Shown here: positions 36,885 through 48,701 of the stretch, in pieces
Position numbering within the stretch: the first letter of the stretch is position 1
Layout of the letters: each line of letters opens with the position of its first letter
DNA from: Stephania yunnanensis
Lineage: Eukaryota; Streptophyta; Magnoliopsida; Ranunculales; Menispermaceae
Direction of reading: 5' to 3'
Assembly: GCA_039657365.1 (NCBI GenBank)
Contig: CM077588.1
Location: forward strand, 19,722,501 to 19,786,500
Length of the DNA: 64,000 bases
Made by a program: the position numbers and the translations under genes
Notes under the pieces: model-generated
Databases searched by the model: none
What the model was told of the DNA's origin: nothing
Seen by the model: the letters and a program-made list of their open reading frames with translations, nothing else

Positions 36885-37500
36885 AAAATGGCGCCAGCAT
36901 TCCCACCAAAATTTTTATTTATTACAACCATCCGTTACGTCTCGAGATTCGTGCGTGTTTCGATCTCGATGATTCAAAAATGGGGACCAAAACTCTCTCT
37001 CTCCCTAAAATCTCTCTCCCTCACCGCTTTTCTCTCTCTCTCTCTCTCTCAACGAAACCTCTCTCCCTCACCCTCACCGCTCTCTCACTCAACGAAACCT
37101 CTCACCGTCACCGCCGCTTTTCTCTCACCGTCACCGCCGCTCTCTCTCACCGTCACCGCCTTTCTCTCTCTCTCTCACCGTCACCGCTCTGCTCTCTCTT
37201 TCACCGTCACCTCTCTCTCTCTCTCTCACCATCGCTCGCTCTCTCTCTCTCTCTCGCAGCTCTCTCTCTCTCTCTCTCGCAGCTCTCGCTCTCATTCTCT
37301 CACCTCTCTCTCACCGCTCTCTCTCTCTCTCTCGTACCGCTCTCTCACCGAAATCTCTCTCCCAAACCCTAAATCTTTGTCGGACGAGGCCGTTGGGTCT
37401 GCCGGAGATTGGAGCCTCGGAAGCCCTAAGCCGTCGCCGATGTTCGTCGTCTGCCGGAGATTGGACGGTGGTGAATCTGATGAGAGTATGTGTGTATGAA
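36885..37500 (+). promoter_or_regulatory. Conserved box and CT-rich leader of CACTA derivative 2
   Basis: Begins ATGGCGCCAGCATTCCCACC. A 203-codon frame (36888-37499) is open but almost all Ser/Leu/Pro from CT repeats. A GT-rich donor candidate (gagagtatgtgtg) lies at its end, before the captured exons. Confidence 0.5.
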
Positions 37501-37671
37501 CAGGTGATCTCCCTCCTCATTTGAGGAATGATGAACCTTTGCAGTTATGTATTGATTAAACCTTCGTCTCTGTCTTTCGAACTCTCTCGATCTCGTTGTT
37601 GAGGTATCGTGTTTTCTTCGATTACTCTTGCTTGCATTTCTGATTTAGGCTTTGTCGAGACCTCAACTAAT

Positions 37672-37802
37672 TTGGGATCGATTATGGATATGTGAGGATG
37701 GTTGCGGTGATTGGGGCTTTTAAGCTTTATCATATATCTGTAGCGACTTGTGTCGATGCGGATTTTCCATCGATGCTTAAAAGTCTTATGCTTCATGATT
37801 CG
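37672..37802 (+). pseudogene. Captured AP-4 complex subunit beta exon (piece 1)
   Basis: Encodes GYVRMVAVIGAFKLYHIS then DADFPSMLKSLMLHDS, matching the N-terminal adaptin helical solenoid of plant AP-4 beta (beta-adaptin-like protein A). AP-4 sorts cargo at the trans-Golgi network. About 1 kb of unrelated sequence separates it from piece 2, where the family has an adjoining segment. Confidence 0.85.
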
Positions 37803-38826
37803 ATAGTCGGGTATCGCCCAAATTCTCTTCAAAGTTTCATTTTTTGGATAGTTGATATGTCTCTAGTTGCGAAAACAGTGGAAAAGCTATGGCAAGAGTA
37901 GGGATTGAGTCAACAATGTAGGGAGTTGTTTGAAGAGTTCATAGTTTATTGGATTATTTGATAGAGAAGAAGTTGAGTTGGGTTCAGTGGTCTTAATGTT
38001 GTGTGGTATGTATCAAAGAAGTCATGTAGCGTTTTTCGACCTAATAAAGTTGTGGAAAGGGACATGGATATTGTCCGAGCTTCTAGGGCAATCCACTTCA
38101 ATGTATATGAGTAAATGAGAGAACTTGACAAACGAAATCAACCGCACGACTAGCGTGTTCTAGCGCATTTTGAAATTTTGAATTTATGATAGCTTTAGAA
38201 AAAGAATGTTGTAGTTGGGGCCTCGACCTAGAGGGATTGGGTATGATTGTCACACAGATCACGTATAGTGGTGATTGGGTTTAATTCGCCATGTCCCCAC
38301 CACACATGAATTCCACATTTGAGTCTCTAGGAGTGTTGTCGTGTTGAAGTGAAGAGTTCAACATTGGTAAGATCGGCCAATACCTTTCATTAAGAAAAGA
38401 AAAGGTATAATTTCGGCTTATTTTTTGGAAGGTAGAACTCTAGTTTTGGAAAATCTACTTCTTAAAGCCGATAGTTCATAAGATTTTTATCAAGTGCCGC
38501 TGAACTTCCCGCATGTGCAGAAACTTGGGTTGTCAAATTCTTCTTTGTCTTGAATTTTTCTTCTACACTAAAGTTTTAGACAAAGTAGCATGGATCAAAA
38601 AATCAGCCGACTCCGCCGAATTTAATTGTTGCTTATTTGTCATTGTCTTTCTAAGCATGCCCTTACTCTTCGAACTCAATAAAATTGTCTTCCTATACAA
38701 ATACACTACTTAGTTCATACTGATGTTGTACTAGCTTATCCAAAAAAAGAAAATCAAAACAACCGATGCTAGAGGACAATGGTAGGCTTGTATTCCCAAC
38801 TTAAATATTTCTTTTCATTTGGTCAG

Positions 38827-38951
38827 GTAGTTGCAAATTGTTTATCTACCTTACAAGAGATATGGAGCTTGGAAGCTAGTTCATCTGAGGAGGCTTCCAA
38901 GGAGAGAGAAGCGTTGCTTAGCAAGCCAGTAATATATTATCTCTTGAACCG
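38827..38951 (+). pseudogene. Captured AP-4 beta exon (piece 2)
   Basis: Open frame VVANCLSTLQEIWSLEA, then EREALLSKPVIYYLLN, preceded by a TTTGGTCAG acceptor and followed by a CCG/GTGTG donor. Very close to plant AP-4 beta. Confidence 0.92.
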
Positions 38952-39139
38952 GTGTGTTTCGCTTTCTAATGCGTAGTTTTTAGGTAGTCAATTTTCTGTT
39001 CCCTCATGACATAATTGTTTCAGTGTTTTAATTGTGCCTTCATTTTCCTTTTATTTTGTCGGAATAAAGCACCACCTCTTCGAAAATTATTTTAGCTTAT
39101 CTCTCCAGTTTACAAGATGCCTTCTTGCTCCACTTTTGC

Positions 39140-39343
39140 GAGTTCAAGGATTTCAATGAGTGGGCACAGTGCCTTGTCCTTGACTTGGTATCAAAATATG
39201 TACCCTCTCGACAAAGAATGGTATATTTGATATCATGAATCTTCTTGAAGATAGACTTCAAGCATGCTAATGGTGTTGTTGTCTTGGCAACGGTCAAGGT
39301 GTTTCCGCACATGACGCTGTCCATGACTGATGTACATCAACAG
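39140..39343 (+). pseudogene. Captured AP-4 beta exon (piece 3), frameshifted
   Basis: Reads EFKDFNEWAQCLVLDLVSKY, then a stop/frameshift, MNLLEDRLQ, another shift, and HANGVVVLATVKVFPHMTLS then MTDVHQQ, followed by a CAG/GTGTTC donor. The homology is continuous apart from the indels, so this copy is decaying. Confidence 0.9.
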
Positions 39344-39740
39344 GTGTTCCTCTTGTTGAACCCCAATTGCTTTTTTTTTGTGTTTTAGTAGATATAGAAA
39401 TACTAGATACTATCAAACTCGATTCTCTATTATAACTTTATAAGAGCTATCGTTATTCTAATTTTCCTGAACTGAAAATAGTCTTACGTTAATACTTGTA
39501 ATGTTTTGAACTTCGAAGACTATATAAATTTTTGGATAATTTTGGCCGTGGCGCATATAGCATGAATAAATATGCTTTAAAAATTTACAGTTGTCATTCT
39601 TTTTAAGTGCTAATCCTAGATACAGTGGCAAAGAATCGTGGCTTTCATGAACTGAAAATTTCTCCTGATAGAGAAGTTGTGAAACTTGAGAAGGCTTTTT
39701 TTTTTCAAAGGTGAACCTGAATCATATAATTTCATTGCAG

Positions 39741-39969
39741 GTGTATGAGCGTATCAAAGCTCCTCTTCTTACTCTAGTGAGCTCCGGAAGTCAAGAACAG
39801 TCTTATGCGCTACTGAATCACTTACATTTATTGGTTATGCGTGCCCCCATGTTGTTTTCGTCGGACTACAAGCACTTCTATTGCCAGTACAATGAACCAT
39901 CCTATGTTAAAAAGCTGAAGCTTGATATGCTAACCGTAGTGGCAAATGAGAACAATACATATGAAATTG
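39741..39969 (+). pseudogene. Captured AP-4 beta exon (piece 4), intact
   Basis: 76 codons, open, with a TTTCATTGCAG acceptor and an ATTG/GTCAGT donor. Begins VYERIKAPLLTLVSSGSQEQ and includes FYCQYNEPSYVKKLKLDM. Order and sense agree with pieces 1-3. No later AP-4 beta exons were seen, so the fragment ends here. Confidence 0.93.
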
Positions 39970-40324
39970 GTCAGTGATTCTTAACTCATTTTGCAAATTA
40001 CTTGGTTTTTTTTATGATAGGAAAGTAAAGAATTATATTAATTTCATAAAATAATTACACCAAGTATTGGCAAAAAGGCACACATCAAGGAAAGCTGGGT
40101 CATATGGCTCTCTTGTCCCCTAAAAGCGGGACCTACTTACAAAGCTATCTAACAATGCTACATGTCCCCATATCCTCCATTCCTCCTCAAGTAGTTTTCA
40201 AATATCAGGCTTAAGGTCTTACGGAGCCTAGATTCTAGCAAGTAACCTTTATCCTAGATGCCGAAATTCTGGAATTCTATTGCATTCCCTCCAATAGTGA
40301 GTGATTCCACATGAGGAAGATCTA

Positions 40325-40700
40325 CTTCTCTTATAGATGAGAATCAGATCACTGAAGTCACATAAGTACTTCCATGGACATTTAGTTTCATAGAACAGCT
40401 TAGAATCATTTTCAATTATAACCTTTGGCATTCAAGCTTGTTGCATTAGGGAGATTCCATTCATCACTCCCTCCAAGCTCTACCTCAAAAACTGACTCTC
40501 GGGGATTCTCTTGCAAAACTTGATTGGGAGGTCATTATGATTCACTTATAGATGAGAATCAGATTATTGAAGTTGCATAAGTACTTCCATGGACATTTAG
40601 TTTGGTCATTCAAATAGTCATCCCACAGCTGAGAATCATTTTCAATTACGACCTTCGACATTCCAGTGTGTTGCAGTAGTGAGACTACATGCATCATGAG
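40325..40700. repeat. Direct repeat of about 140-160 bp, two copies
   Basis: Block cttatagatgagaatcagat ... acttccatggacatttagtt ... gagaatcattttcaatta at 40.33-40.47 kb recurs at 40.54-40.70 kb. It lies inside CACTA derivative 2, 3' of the AP-4 beta pieces. Confidence 0.75.
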
Positions 40701-41375
40701 CTCCGCCTAAAAAGCTGAGAATCATTTTCAGTTTACTTTAATTTCATTTTGTATAGTGTCTTCTTAATTTTTTGGAGCATCGAGGACAATTGACTCTTGT
40801 TTGTGTTAATCCAGAACTAAATTTCATGTCATTGTTTGGAGCGAGAGATAATTTGCTAATTAACACTATGTTCCTTTTGGATAATGATGAATTTCTTTTT
40901 CTTTATTACTTTATTTATCTTTGTGTTTGGCTCATACACTTGTGCTTGCGATGATACGTAGTTCTCCCATAATATTCTTTATATTCCTATTATTGTTTGT
41001 ATAATTTAGTGATTTTTTCTTTTTGATCTTTTTCGGGTGTTATGTACGAAGTCAAGTATTATTTGAAGCACAATCAACTTTATATTATCTCGGAACACTT
41101 CATTTTTTTCATTTAGAACAATTTTTTTGTTACTTTTGTAGAAAGATACGATATAGAAATTTTTTAGATTGTTTTTGTTGTTTCGTGTACAAGTACATTG
41201 AGAAAAGATAATGTTAAGGATATGTTAAGTTTATATAAATTGTGCAATATCAATATATTATTTTGCTATGATTTTTATTATATATTGGCAAGTTAAATGT
41301 GCTTGGATTAAGACCTATATATATAATACTTTAAAAACTAAACAAAAAGGAAAATTAGAGACGGAAATAATTAGG

Positions 41376-42017
41376 TTATATCGTTTGATATTAATGTTAT
41401 TTGGGTAGTCATAATGCCTTCCTAGAGAGCGCTTATGACTTAAGTATCAAAATGATTTTAGTTCGCTGCCAACGTCACATGAACCTATTGGGTTGCACAC
41501 AAAAAATGGCTTTGTGCAATTTCAATTGGTCTAGAATAATGAGTTTTATATGATAAAACTCATGATGTAAAAACCCTTATAATTTGTTATATGAGAACTT
41601 ATTAATAGGGGCGTATGTGTAATTTGCTTAAACTCCCTAAATATAATAGTTGTATTACGAATAAAATTTTAAGTGAAGGCTTATCTACACATATAAATAG
41701 AGGTTGAAACCCTAAAGAGAAATAACATTTTTGATTTTGCAAATTTTGAGTTCTCTGAAATTTCATAGAGAAAAAAATGCTTTCTATCTCTCTTGGGGGT
41801 AGCTCTCCAAATTGTGGTCACCATTCGTGTGTGGCTTTTTGATAGAGGTCGCGTGCTTGAACGTCTTGAAGATCGATCAATCAGAGAAGGAAATCACGGA
41901 TTAAGGTATGATTTACTTTTGTAGATTTAGTTTAATGAAACTTATTTTCAATCTTGTTAGGGTTTTTCAAAATATTGTTTTGGATTTTTCACTGCGTATG
42001 AACCCGATAACCAAACA
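41376..42017 (+). mobile_element. Copia 3' LTR, second part
   Basis: Continues the LTR from 36710 and ends ...aacccgataaccaaaca. Contains ataaatagaggttgaaaccc, a TATA-box candidate near 41.69 kb, and a U5-like leader. Confidence 0.7.
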
Positions 42018-42930
42018 TGATCATCTAATATTGTTTTTTTTATTCTTTTGAACTTCCAACCACATTACCCAGGACAGATTAAAATCCCGATATAAATAAA
42101 CAGCTTTTATCAATCGAACACCTTGTTTACTGGGATGAAAGTGTTCAAGCAAAAATCGAAAACAACTTCATATATGGAGCATCTCTAATGGGGGAATCAA
42201 CTAACACCTCTTGTCTGCCTCTCTCAATATCTATGTGACTTCATTTCATCAAAGTTGCAAACAAGTCGGTTTGCAAAGTTCATCAATAAATTTTCTTGAA
42301 AAATCTTTTTCTTGTTTTTATAAGTTTGATTTTTATGGAACACAAATAATCATTGTTGTTTAGAACGATGGTATGATTTCTTTCTTTACGATGATGAAGG
42401 GGCTGCATTTGAGGATGGAAACAAGGAATGACTAAATCGCATGGGTCGACGTGTTGCAATCGATGAAAGATTCATTTTACCTCTCATTGCATTGTTGGAC
42501 ATGCATGCTTGTTATAGTGCTAGATATTTTGTATCTTTATTCTTCTTCTTGCAAAACAATCCAGTCCAACAGAGCAAGGAGAGATCAATATATCATTCGT
42601 CTGCTGCAATGCTTCAATTCATGCCTGTTGCTCATCCTTTGTTTCTACACTCAAATGAGGAGTCTTCCTCCAAGTAGAAATAAAAATATCTTATCATATG
42701 TTGTCATGAATTATCCCTATCACATTAAAAAGCTAAACAAGAAAAATAAAAAGCTTCAGATCACATGAACAAAATCTCGTCCAAGTTACAAGTATTTTTT
42801 GCAAAAGGACGTTGTACAACATCTAGCAATTCATGTATTTGTTAATGAGTCAAATCCAAAGGATGAAAGAAAGCAAAAACCTATCAACCGAAGCAAATGA
42901 AAAACCTAGAAATAATGAACTTAATAAAAC
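42018..42930. other. No assigned gene; short match to the region 3' of HIR, and an unidentified frame
   Basis: 42.03-42.13 kb (ccaggacag ... cagcttttatcaa) resembles 56.08-56.18 kb, the 3' flank of the HIR gene, in the same orientation, suggesting an old local duplication. A 78-codon plus frame at 42441-42677 (MGRRVAIDERFILPLIALLD start) is not low-complexity, but I do not recognise it. Its upstream in-frame continuation has a stop. Confidence 0.35.
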
Positions 42931-42944
42931 TTGAAATGAATTAT

Positions 42945-43091
42945 ACCATTAGATGAAAAGGTTTTTATTGGAGGTGATTTAAATGGGCATGTCGAGGCAA
43001 GTAACGATGGGTTTAAAAGAGTTTATAGAGGTTTTGGCTACGATAATAAAAAATTGAAGAAGGAGAATCAATCTTAGAATTTGCTTCAGCA
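42945..43091 (+). pseudogene. LINE endonuclease fragment
   Basis: Reads EKVFIGGDLNGHVEASNDGF, then KRVYRGFGYDN. The GDLNGH block is the conserved APE-type endonuclease motif. A frameshift lies before EFASA. Interrupted at 43091 and resumed at 48702. Confidence 0.85.
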
Positions 43092-43289
43092 CACTACAAG
43101 AAAAATAGAATTTAGAAACGGATTTAGAAACGGAATTAAGTTCCGTTTCTAAAAAAAAGTTAGCGACGGAATTGAGACGGAAACATTCAGAGACGGAATT
43201 GAGACGGAAACATTCAGAGACGGAATTGAGATGGATCAGAGACGGAATCAGAGACGGAATTAGAGACGAAATTAAATTCGTCTCTAAAA

Positions 43290-43920
43290 AATGGCGCCAA
43301 CATTCCCACCAAAACTTTATTTTGTTATACCCGTTCATCAAATCTCGAGATTTGTGCAACAAATCTCGAGATTTCCCCTTTACCCCCTCCAACACCTCCC
43401 CTCGTCCTCCCCACCACCGAAAGCCCTAACTCCCACCGCGAGACCGAAAGCCCTAACTCCCACCGCGAGAAAACCTCGTATTCGTCGTCTCTCCTCTATA
43501 CTCTCGTCTCTCCTCTAGACTCTGGTCTCTCCGTCTCTCCGGTCACCGGCCCCCAAATCTCCACCCCCAACAAATCTCTCGTCTCTGTTCGTTGCTCTCA
43601 ACTCTCTCTCTCTGGTCTCTCCGTCTCTTGCTCAACCAATTATAGTGGTGTCTCTCTCTGGTCTCTCCGTCTCTCCGATCCACCGCCCCCAAATCCCCAA
43701 CCCCAACAAGTCGTCCTCGCACTCCATTGCTCCCTGGTAGCGCTGCCCCTGCTCTCTGGTCGTAGCGCCAGTCTTGCACATTTTCAGTCCGCGCCTCTGC
43801 TCCTCTCGGCTCTCACATCGTGCTCTCATTCAGTCCCCTCTTCGACCTCTCTGCTCTCTCATTGTGCTCTCATTCAATCCGCGCCTCATCTGTGTTTCAT
43901 TGGTGAGTTCTCCCTCTTTC
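43290..43920 (+). promoter_or_regulatory. Conserved box and pyrimidine-rich leader of CACTA element 3
   Basis: ATGGCGCCAACATTCCCACC, followed by a C/T-rich region that differs from elements 1, 2 and 4 in detail. A candidate donor (tcattggtgagttctcc) follows at about 43.9 kb. Confidence 0.5.
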
Positions 43921-45624
43921 CTCTCGAAACATTATTTTTGGTTAATTGGCAGTGACATGTTTTGTTTGCTTTTACAATGATCTGTGATTTTTACTCGGGC
44001 GTGAGAATTTATTGTTTCATGTATTTAGTTGTTTTTTTGCAAGTTTATTATACACAAGTTGTTTTGGTGAGTAACAATTCGATTGCAATGTTGGCAAATA
44101 TTTGGATGAATCTTCACGACGACATGTATTTGTAACATCAACTATGTAATTACTTGTTGTCTATATGTTACTTGTTCCACTTTGTGTACTTTTCTATTTA
44201 CCTTGTCCACTAAGTGTAGCTTGTAATCTTTGTTCAAAGTACATATGATCATCATGATCAAGGGCATATAAATGGAGTTCATTCTCTTGTACACAATATA
44301 AAAATTCTTGAAATACAATCTCTACATTATCTCTAACTCTCTTCTCTTTTGTTTCCCTTCTCTACTTGCTCTTCTAATTGTTAGTTTAATTAAGCCTTCC
44401 ATGCTTAAGTCTTTAGCAAGGCCAACTTTAGCTTATACATGTTATCAGCACAAATTTGCTATTGCACAAAAGAGATCTTGAAGTTCAAGAAAGCTTGTTA
44501 AAGAGACAAAGCTAGAAATGTATAATTTAAATAAATTTGATTTGGTTGTAACTCTTTACATCTTTGTATTAATTTAAACTTGATTTAAATTTATGAGTTT
44601 TACCTATATAATAAAAAAAGGGAAAAAGGAAGAAAGGGAACTGTCCTTGCAAGCCTCTCACTATGTTTCTCTATGGGTGTCCGTTCTTTTGTGTTTCTTG
44701 GTCAATAGTTTTGTAATACATGGGTGGTTCATTATATTGATTATATGTTTTTTAATATCATGTTAGCATTAATTTGTTGATATTGCTCCTACATTTCGTT
44801 ATTAAATATTATACGGATTGTTGACAGTTAGGTGAATCTGAACTTATCGAGCAGGTTGAAGTCCTGTGACAAGTGATAACCCAAACCCATATGAAGACCC
44901 CTGTTAATTACATAAAAACAAAATAGATAAATAGTATTAAAACCTACGCATGGAATAAAGATCTCTTATGTTATAACCATTTATTTATTTTTTTTAGATC
45001 AACAACCGAGGTACTTAAGAAGTAGTCATTGTAAAGAAGTTAATCACTTAAGTATTTTCACTTGAGGAAATAAGTCTTAGAAAAAAAACTTTGATCCTAG
45101 ATATCTCTACAACAAGTCAAAATAATGCGGCAAACGAAGTAAGTGAGGTTTGAACTATTATCAATCCTCCCATGCTAGTTTATATGCTTCGATTCATTTT
45201 AGTAGTGATTGAAGTTTAATTTGGGATCCATTATGGTAGTTCTTTGGGGAACTCATATGATGCCAAGTCTTTCGTACTTCACTATTTTCTAAACTTTTTA
45301 ACTCACGCAATTAGGTTGCAATTTTTGTTGAGAAGGAAAGTTAGCAATCCATTTTTGTATTTAGATCACATCATCAAATTGCTTTGTCCCTAGGGGTTAA
45401 GAGAGTTTAGAAAGACATTCCAATTGGTGTAATTAGAACCACGTGGTTAATGTACATCTTCCTAAAACTAGAAATAATATAATTAATATTTAGAGTTATT
45501 AGTTCAAATTTATTGAACCTAGGAAATGTAGTTCGAGTGATCAGGTGAATTGTTTTTAAGCCAATCCATATGCATTTTATTTTCTTGGTCTCTTGATGTC
45601 TTCCCAAAGGAGGTTTTTGTTTAA

Positions 45625-45692
45625 CATATATGAAGATTTTGAAAGTATTCATCTATTTCTATGAAGATTTTGAAAGCATTCATCTATTGCTA
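45625..45692. repeat. Tandem 31-bp repeat, two copies
   Basis: tatgaagattttgaaag(t/c)attcatctatt occurs twice in a row inside CACTA element 3. Confidence 0.85.
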
Positions 45693-46627
45693 AATATTTT
45701 CATGAATAACCCCAAAGGAAGACTTGTACATATATGCATATATGACGCTTGGCAGCCAATGCACTTTACAAATTCAGTTGTTGCATGTTGTGTGTACTTC
45801 AAATTATCTTTATCTTATTTTTTGAAGAAAATTATCTTATCTTATAAACTGTTTCTTCAGTTAGTGTGTTAAAAAAACTGTCTCTTTAATTTTTCAATGG
45901 ACATTACTTGCATTTTCTTTGTTTCAGATTCTTGCCAATAAATATCCTTGCTCTAATAAATTCTACAAAGGTTTGACATTACATGTAGTAATTTTGTGCA
46001 TTTTTGTAGCATAGTTATGTAGCATTTTCTAGTGAAGATTGGGAGGTTGCAAGCTTAATGTTGCAATTATGGTGAGCTTCTAATTTGAGTTACCTCATTT
46101 TTTCTACGTTTGATAATTGATGTTTATAATGCTTTAATTTATCTTCTCCCCCATAATGGATGGCCTTGAAGTTCTCTTAAAACCAAAGTCTTTCGTTTGA
46201 GTTTGAAATTATAGAAATAAGACAATTTCTTTGTGTATTTTTTTTGGTTTCAATTATGTTTTAATGCGGAAGAGCTTGGTAATGGGCCAAAGTGTTATTG
46301 ATCTTTTTATAGCAAGGTATGTTGATCAAATTGCCTAGCATTATATATTGGCTTGTTTTGAGTTTGGAATTATTGATTGTTGCAGATAATATGCTTTTGG
46401 GGAATCGAAGGCATTCATTTTGCGAGAATATGTAGCATTGAGCAATGGAGATTGTGGAGCTTGGAGCTTTGATGTCACTGTAACAAATGCCCTGTGAGTT
46501 TGTTTTATGCATCCATCTATTAAAATGACAAGATTTAGTTATATTCTAGTGGTGTTGATCGAGAGTTACATTTAAAGATGTTCGTTTGAAGATTTGAGAC
46601 TTTTACATTTAAAGATATTCTAGTGGT

Positions 46628-46686
46628 GTTGTACCCCAATTAATTTGTGACTGAGGCTATGTTGTTGTTTGTTGTTGTTGTGTTTG
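46628..46686 (+). mobile_element. Truncated 3' tail of an RTE LINE (or a SINE using it)
   Basis: taccccaattaatttgtgac, then tgaggctatgttgttg, matches the tail of the LINE at 55.98-56.02 kb, ending in a TTG-rich run. It lies inside CACTA element 3, so it arrived there independently. Confidence 0.65.
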
Positions 46687-48701
46687 TTTCAATGCCATCC
46701 TTTTAGCAGAAATGATAAATATATGAAGATTTTTCTTGTGATGCACAACATTATAATAGTATTAATTGGTTTACTTTTTCTTTTTGTTATTTGTAATTTT
46801 AGGTGCAAATGGAATGTAAGAGATTCGACATCATATCTTTTGTGTCATTGAAAAAAAGGGCTATGAGAAAGGTACTACTTCATTTCTTGACACAAATAAC
46901 TTGCTTTTAGATCCTACATATCTTTTGGGTGACTAAGTTTCTTAACGTTGATTTAATTATATTTTGTTTGCTAAGAAGAATATATACTAAAGTTCCTATT
47001 GAACTCATCAATGAAAGCTTTGGAATTGGGGAGGTAGAACTTATTTACTTATTTGCATAAGTTCAATATTTTATTACATGATATTTTTTTTCCTTGCTTT
47101 GCACTATTATGTTCTCATATTTTGTCCATATGGCATAGGCCAATGGCTCAATGCCTATTGACAAATGAGATTTTAGTCATAAATCCTCTGATGAGTTATT
47201 TTGATCCTATATGGGAGCCAAGATTTGCGCAACGGAGGTTGTCCTTAACAAACTAGGAACCTAATCAAATCATCTTTTGAATGAGAAAATTTGAAATATT
47301 TCAATTTTTGCAATTGTTCACTTCTGATTCCACTTGTGCTATGATAGAGAACTGAAAATTAACTCATTTAAGCCATTTTTTTTTCGAGATATTACTAACT
47401 GAATCACAGATTATGTATGGAAACCTATGAATTAAGAAATATTTCATGTCGAGCTGCACTTTTCAAACTAAGGAAGGTGTGTTGGGACTTGTTCTAGTTA
47501 ATGCCCCCTTAAGGAAGGTGTGAATCCTATTTTGTAGGTTCTCAAATTTTTGATAACAAACACCAATTTTTGTTGTTTTAGTTAGAATTTGTTCCTCAGC
47601 ACCCCTCAAATGGAAACCCACCAACTTTGTTTCTAATTTTACATGGTAAAGTTTTTCTTTGTATTGAGTTCCTTCATTCTCTTTTTTGACTTGGACCAAA
47701 GAATTGCGTTTATCTACCTATATTCTTAGATCTTGTTCGTAGAACCAAAAGGAATGAGTTTTCAGCTAGTGATACGTAGTTCTCCCATAATGATGAATTT
47801 CTTTTTCTTTATTACTTTATTTATGCTATGTTTAGCTCATACACTTGTGCTTGCGATGATACGTAGTTCTCCCATAATATTGTTTATATTCCTATTATTG
47901 TTTGTATAATTTAGTGATTTTTTTCTTTTTGATCTTTTTTCAGGTGTTTTGTACGAAGTCAAGTATTATTTGAAGCACAATCAACTTTATATAATCTCGG
48001 AACACTTCATTTTTTTTTTCATTTAGAACAATTTTTCCTATTACTTTTGTAGAAAGATACGATATAGAAATTTTTTAGATTGTTTTTGTTGTTTCGTGTA
48101 TAGTACATTGAAAAAAGATAATGTTAAGGATATGTTAAGTTTATATAAATTGTGCAATATCAATATATTATTTAGCTATGATTTTTATTATATATTGGCA
48201 GGTTAAATGTGCTTGGATTGAGACCTATATATATATATATATGATCCGTTGCTAATCAGAGACTTTAAAAATTAAACAAAAATGAAAATTAGAGACGGAA
48301 ATAGCAACGGAATCCAGAGATTCGTTGCTATTTCCGTCTCTAATTTTCGAGGAATACATACATGAATCAGAAACGGATCAAATTTCGTCTCTGATCCGTC
48401 TCTGATTAGCAACGGATCAGAGACGGAAATAATCAGAAACGGAATTTATTCCGTCTCTAATCGTAAACGGAATAGAGACGGAATAAATTAGACGATCGTA
48501 AACGGAATTTATTCCGTTTCTGATCCGTCTCTAAATCAGAAACGGAATCGCATTTTCGTTTCTGATTGAATTAGCAACGACGTTTTTAGAGACGGAATTG
48601 ATTCCATCTCTGTTCCGTTTCTGACTGCAATTAGAGACGGAATTTATGCAAATCAGAGACGGAAATTTCCGTTTCTGATTTGCTTTTTTTTTGTAGTGGC
48701 A

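Larger units (their letters stand above)
36711..41375 (+). mobile_element. CACTA derivative 2, without recognisable terminal repeats, carries AP-4 beta exons
   Basis: Shares with elements 3 and 4 the 'gagacggaattgagacgg' subterminal units, the ATGGCGCC box (36888), CT-rich leader and a right-hand segment (40.88-41.34 kb: cacttgtgcttgcgatgata to aggttaaatgtgcttgg-like). The canonical CACTACAAGAAAA start is missing and the right side stops about 400 bp before the expected GTAGTG end. Still, LTR sequence on both sides fits together, with GTTAT (or TTA) on each side (36707-36711, 41375-41379). Either both ends were lost in one event or it moved with non-standard ends. Confidence 0.75.
24800..42017 (+). 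mobile_element. Ty1/copia retrotransposon, decayed and split by nested insertions
   Basis: Three host segments belong to one element: gag to protease (24.85-25.83 kb), the rest of pol (33.12-35.99 kb), and a 3' LTR (36002-36710 plus 41376-42017). The first insertion is the chromovirus LTR with its CACTA element (25828-33113, target duplication TAGGA). Removing it joins KLNVG to the downstream protease frame. The second is a CACTA derivative in the LTR. The LTR starts TGTTGGGGCATATGCCCTAG after a purine-rich ACTAGGAGA and ends ...CCGATAACCAAACA. A 5' LTR was not found. All coding parts carry stops. Confidence 0.8.
43092..48698 (+). mobile_element. CACTA non-autonomous element 3
   Basis: Starts CACTACAAGAAAAATAG and ends TGCTTTTTTTTTGTAGTG, with duplication GCA (43089-43091, 48699-48701). 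It has the family subterminal repeats at both ends, the ATGGCGCC box (43291) and a pyrimidine-rich leader to about 43.9 kb. The right-hand segment (47.79-48.24 kb) is shared with elements 2 and 4. The interior (44-47.7 kb) has no gene fragment I can name. Frames such as RPMAQCLLTNEILVINPL (near 47.14 kb) may be remnants. A TATA-bearing stretch and 'catgttatcagcac' (44.2-44.46 kb) look like a small LTR remnant. Confidence 0.88.

Noticed and set aside
36888..37499. 203-codon plus-strand frame, the second-longest in the window
   Set aside because: Low-complexity Ser/Leu/Pro from CT repeats; the overlapping frame is equally open. Only its first codons (the box) are conserved.
42441..42768. Overlapping plus frames between copia LTR and LINE as a host gene
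   Set aside because: No recognisable domain, and the better frame has a stop upstream. Kept only as a note.
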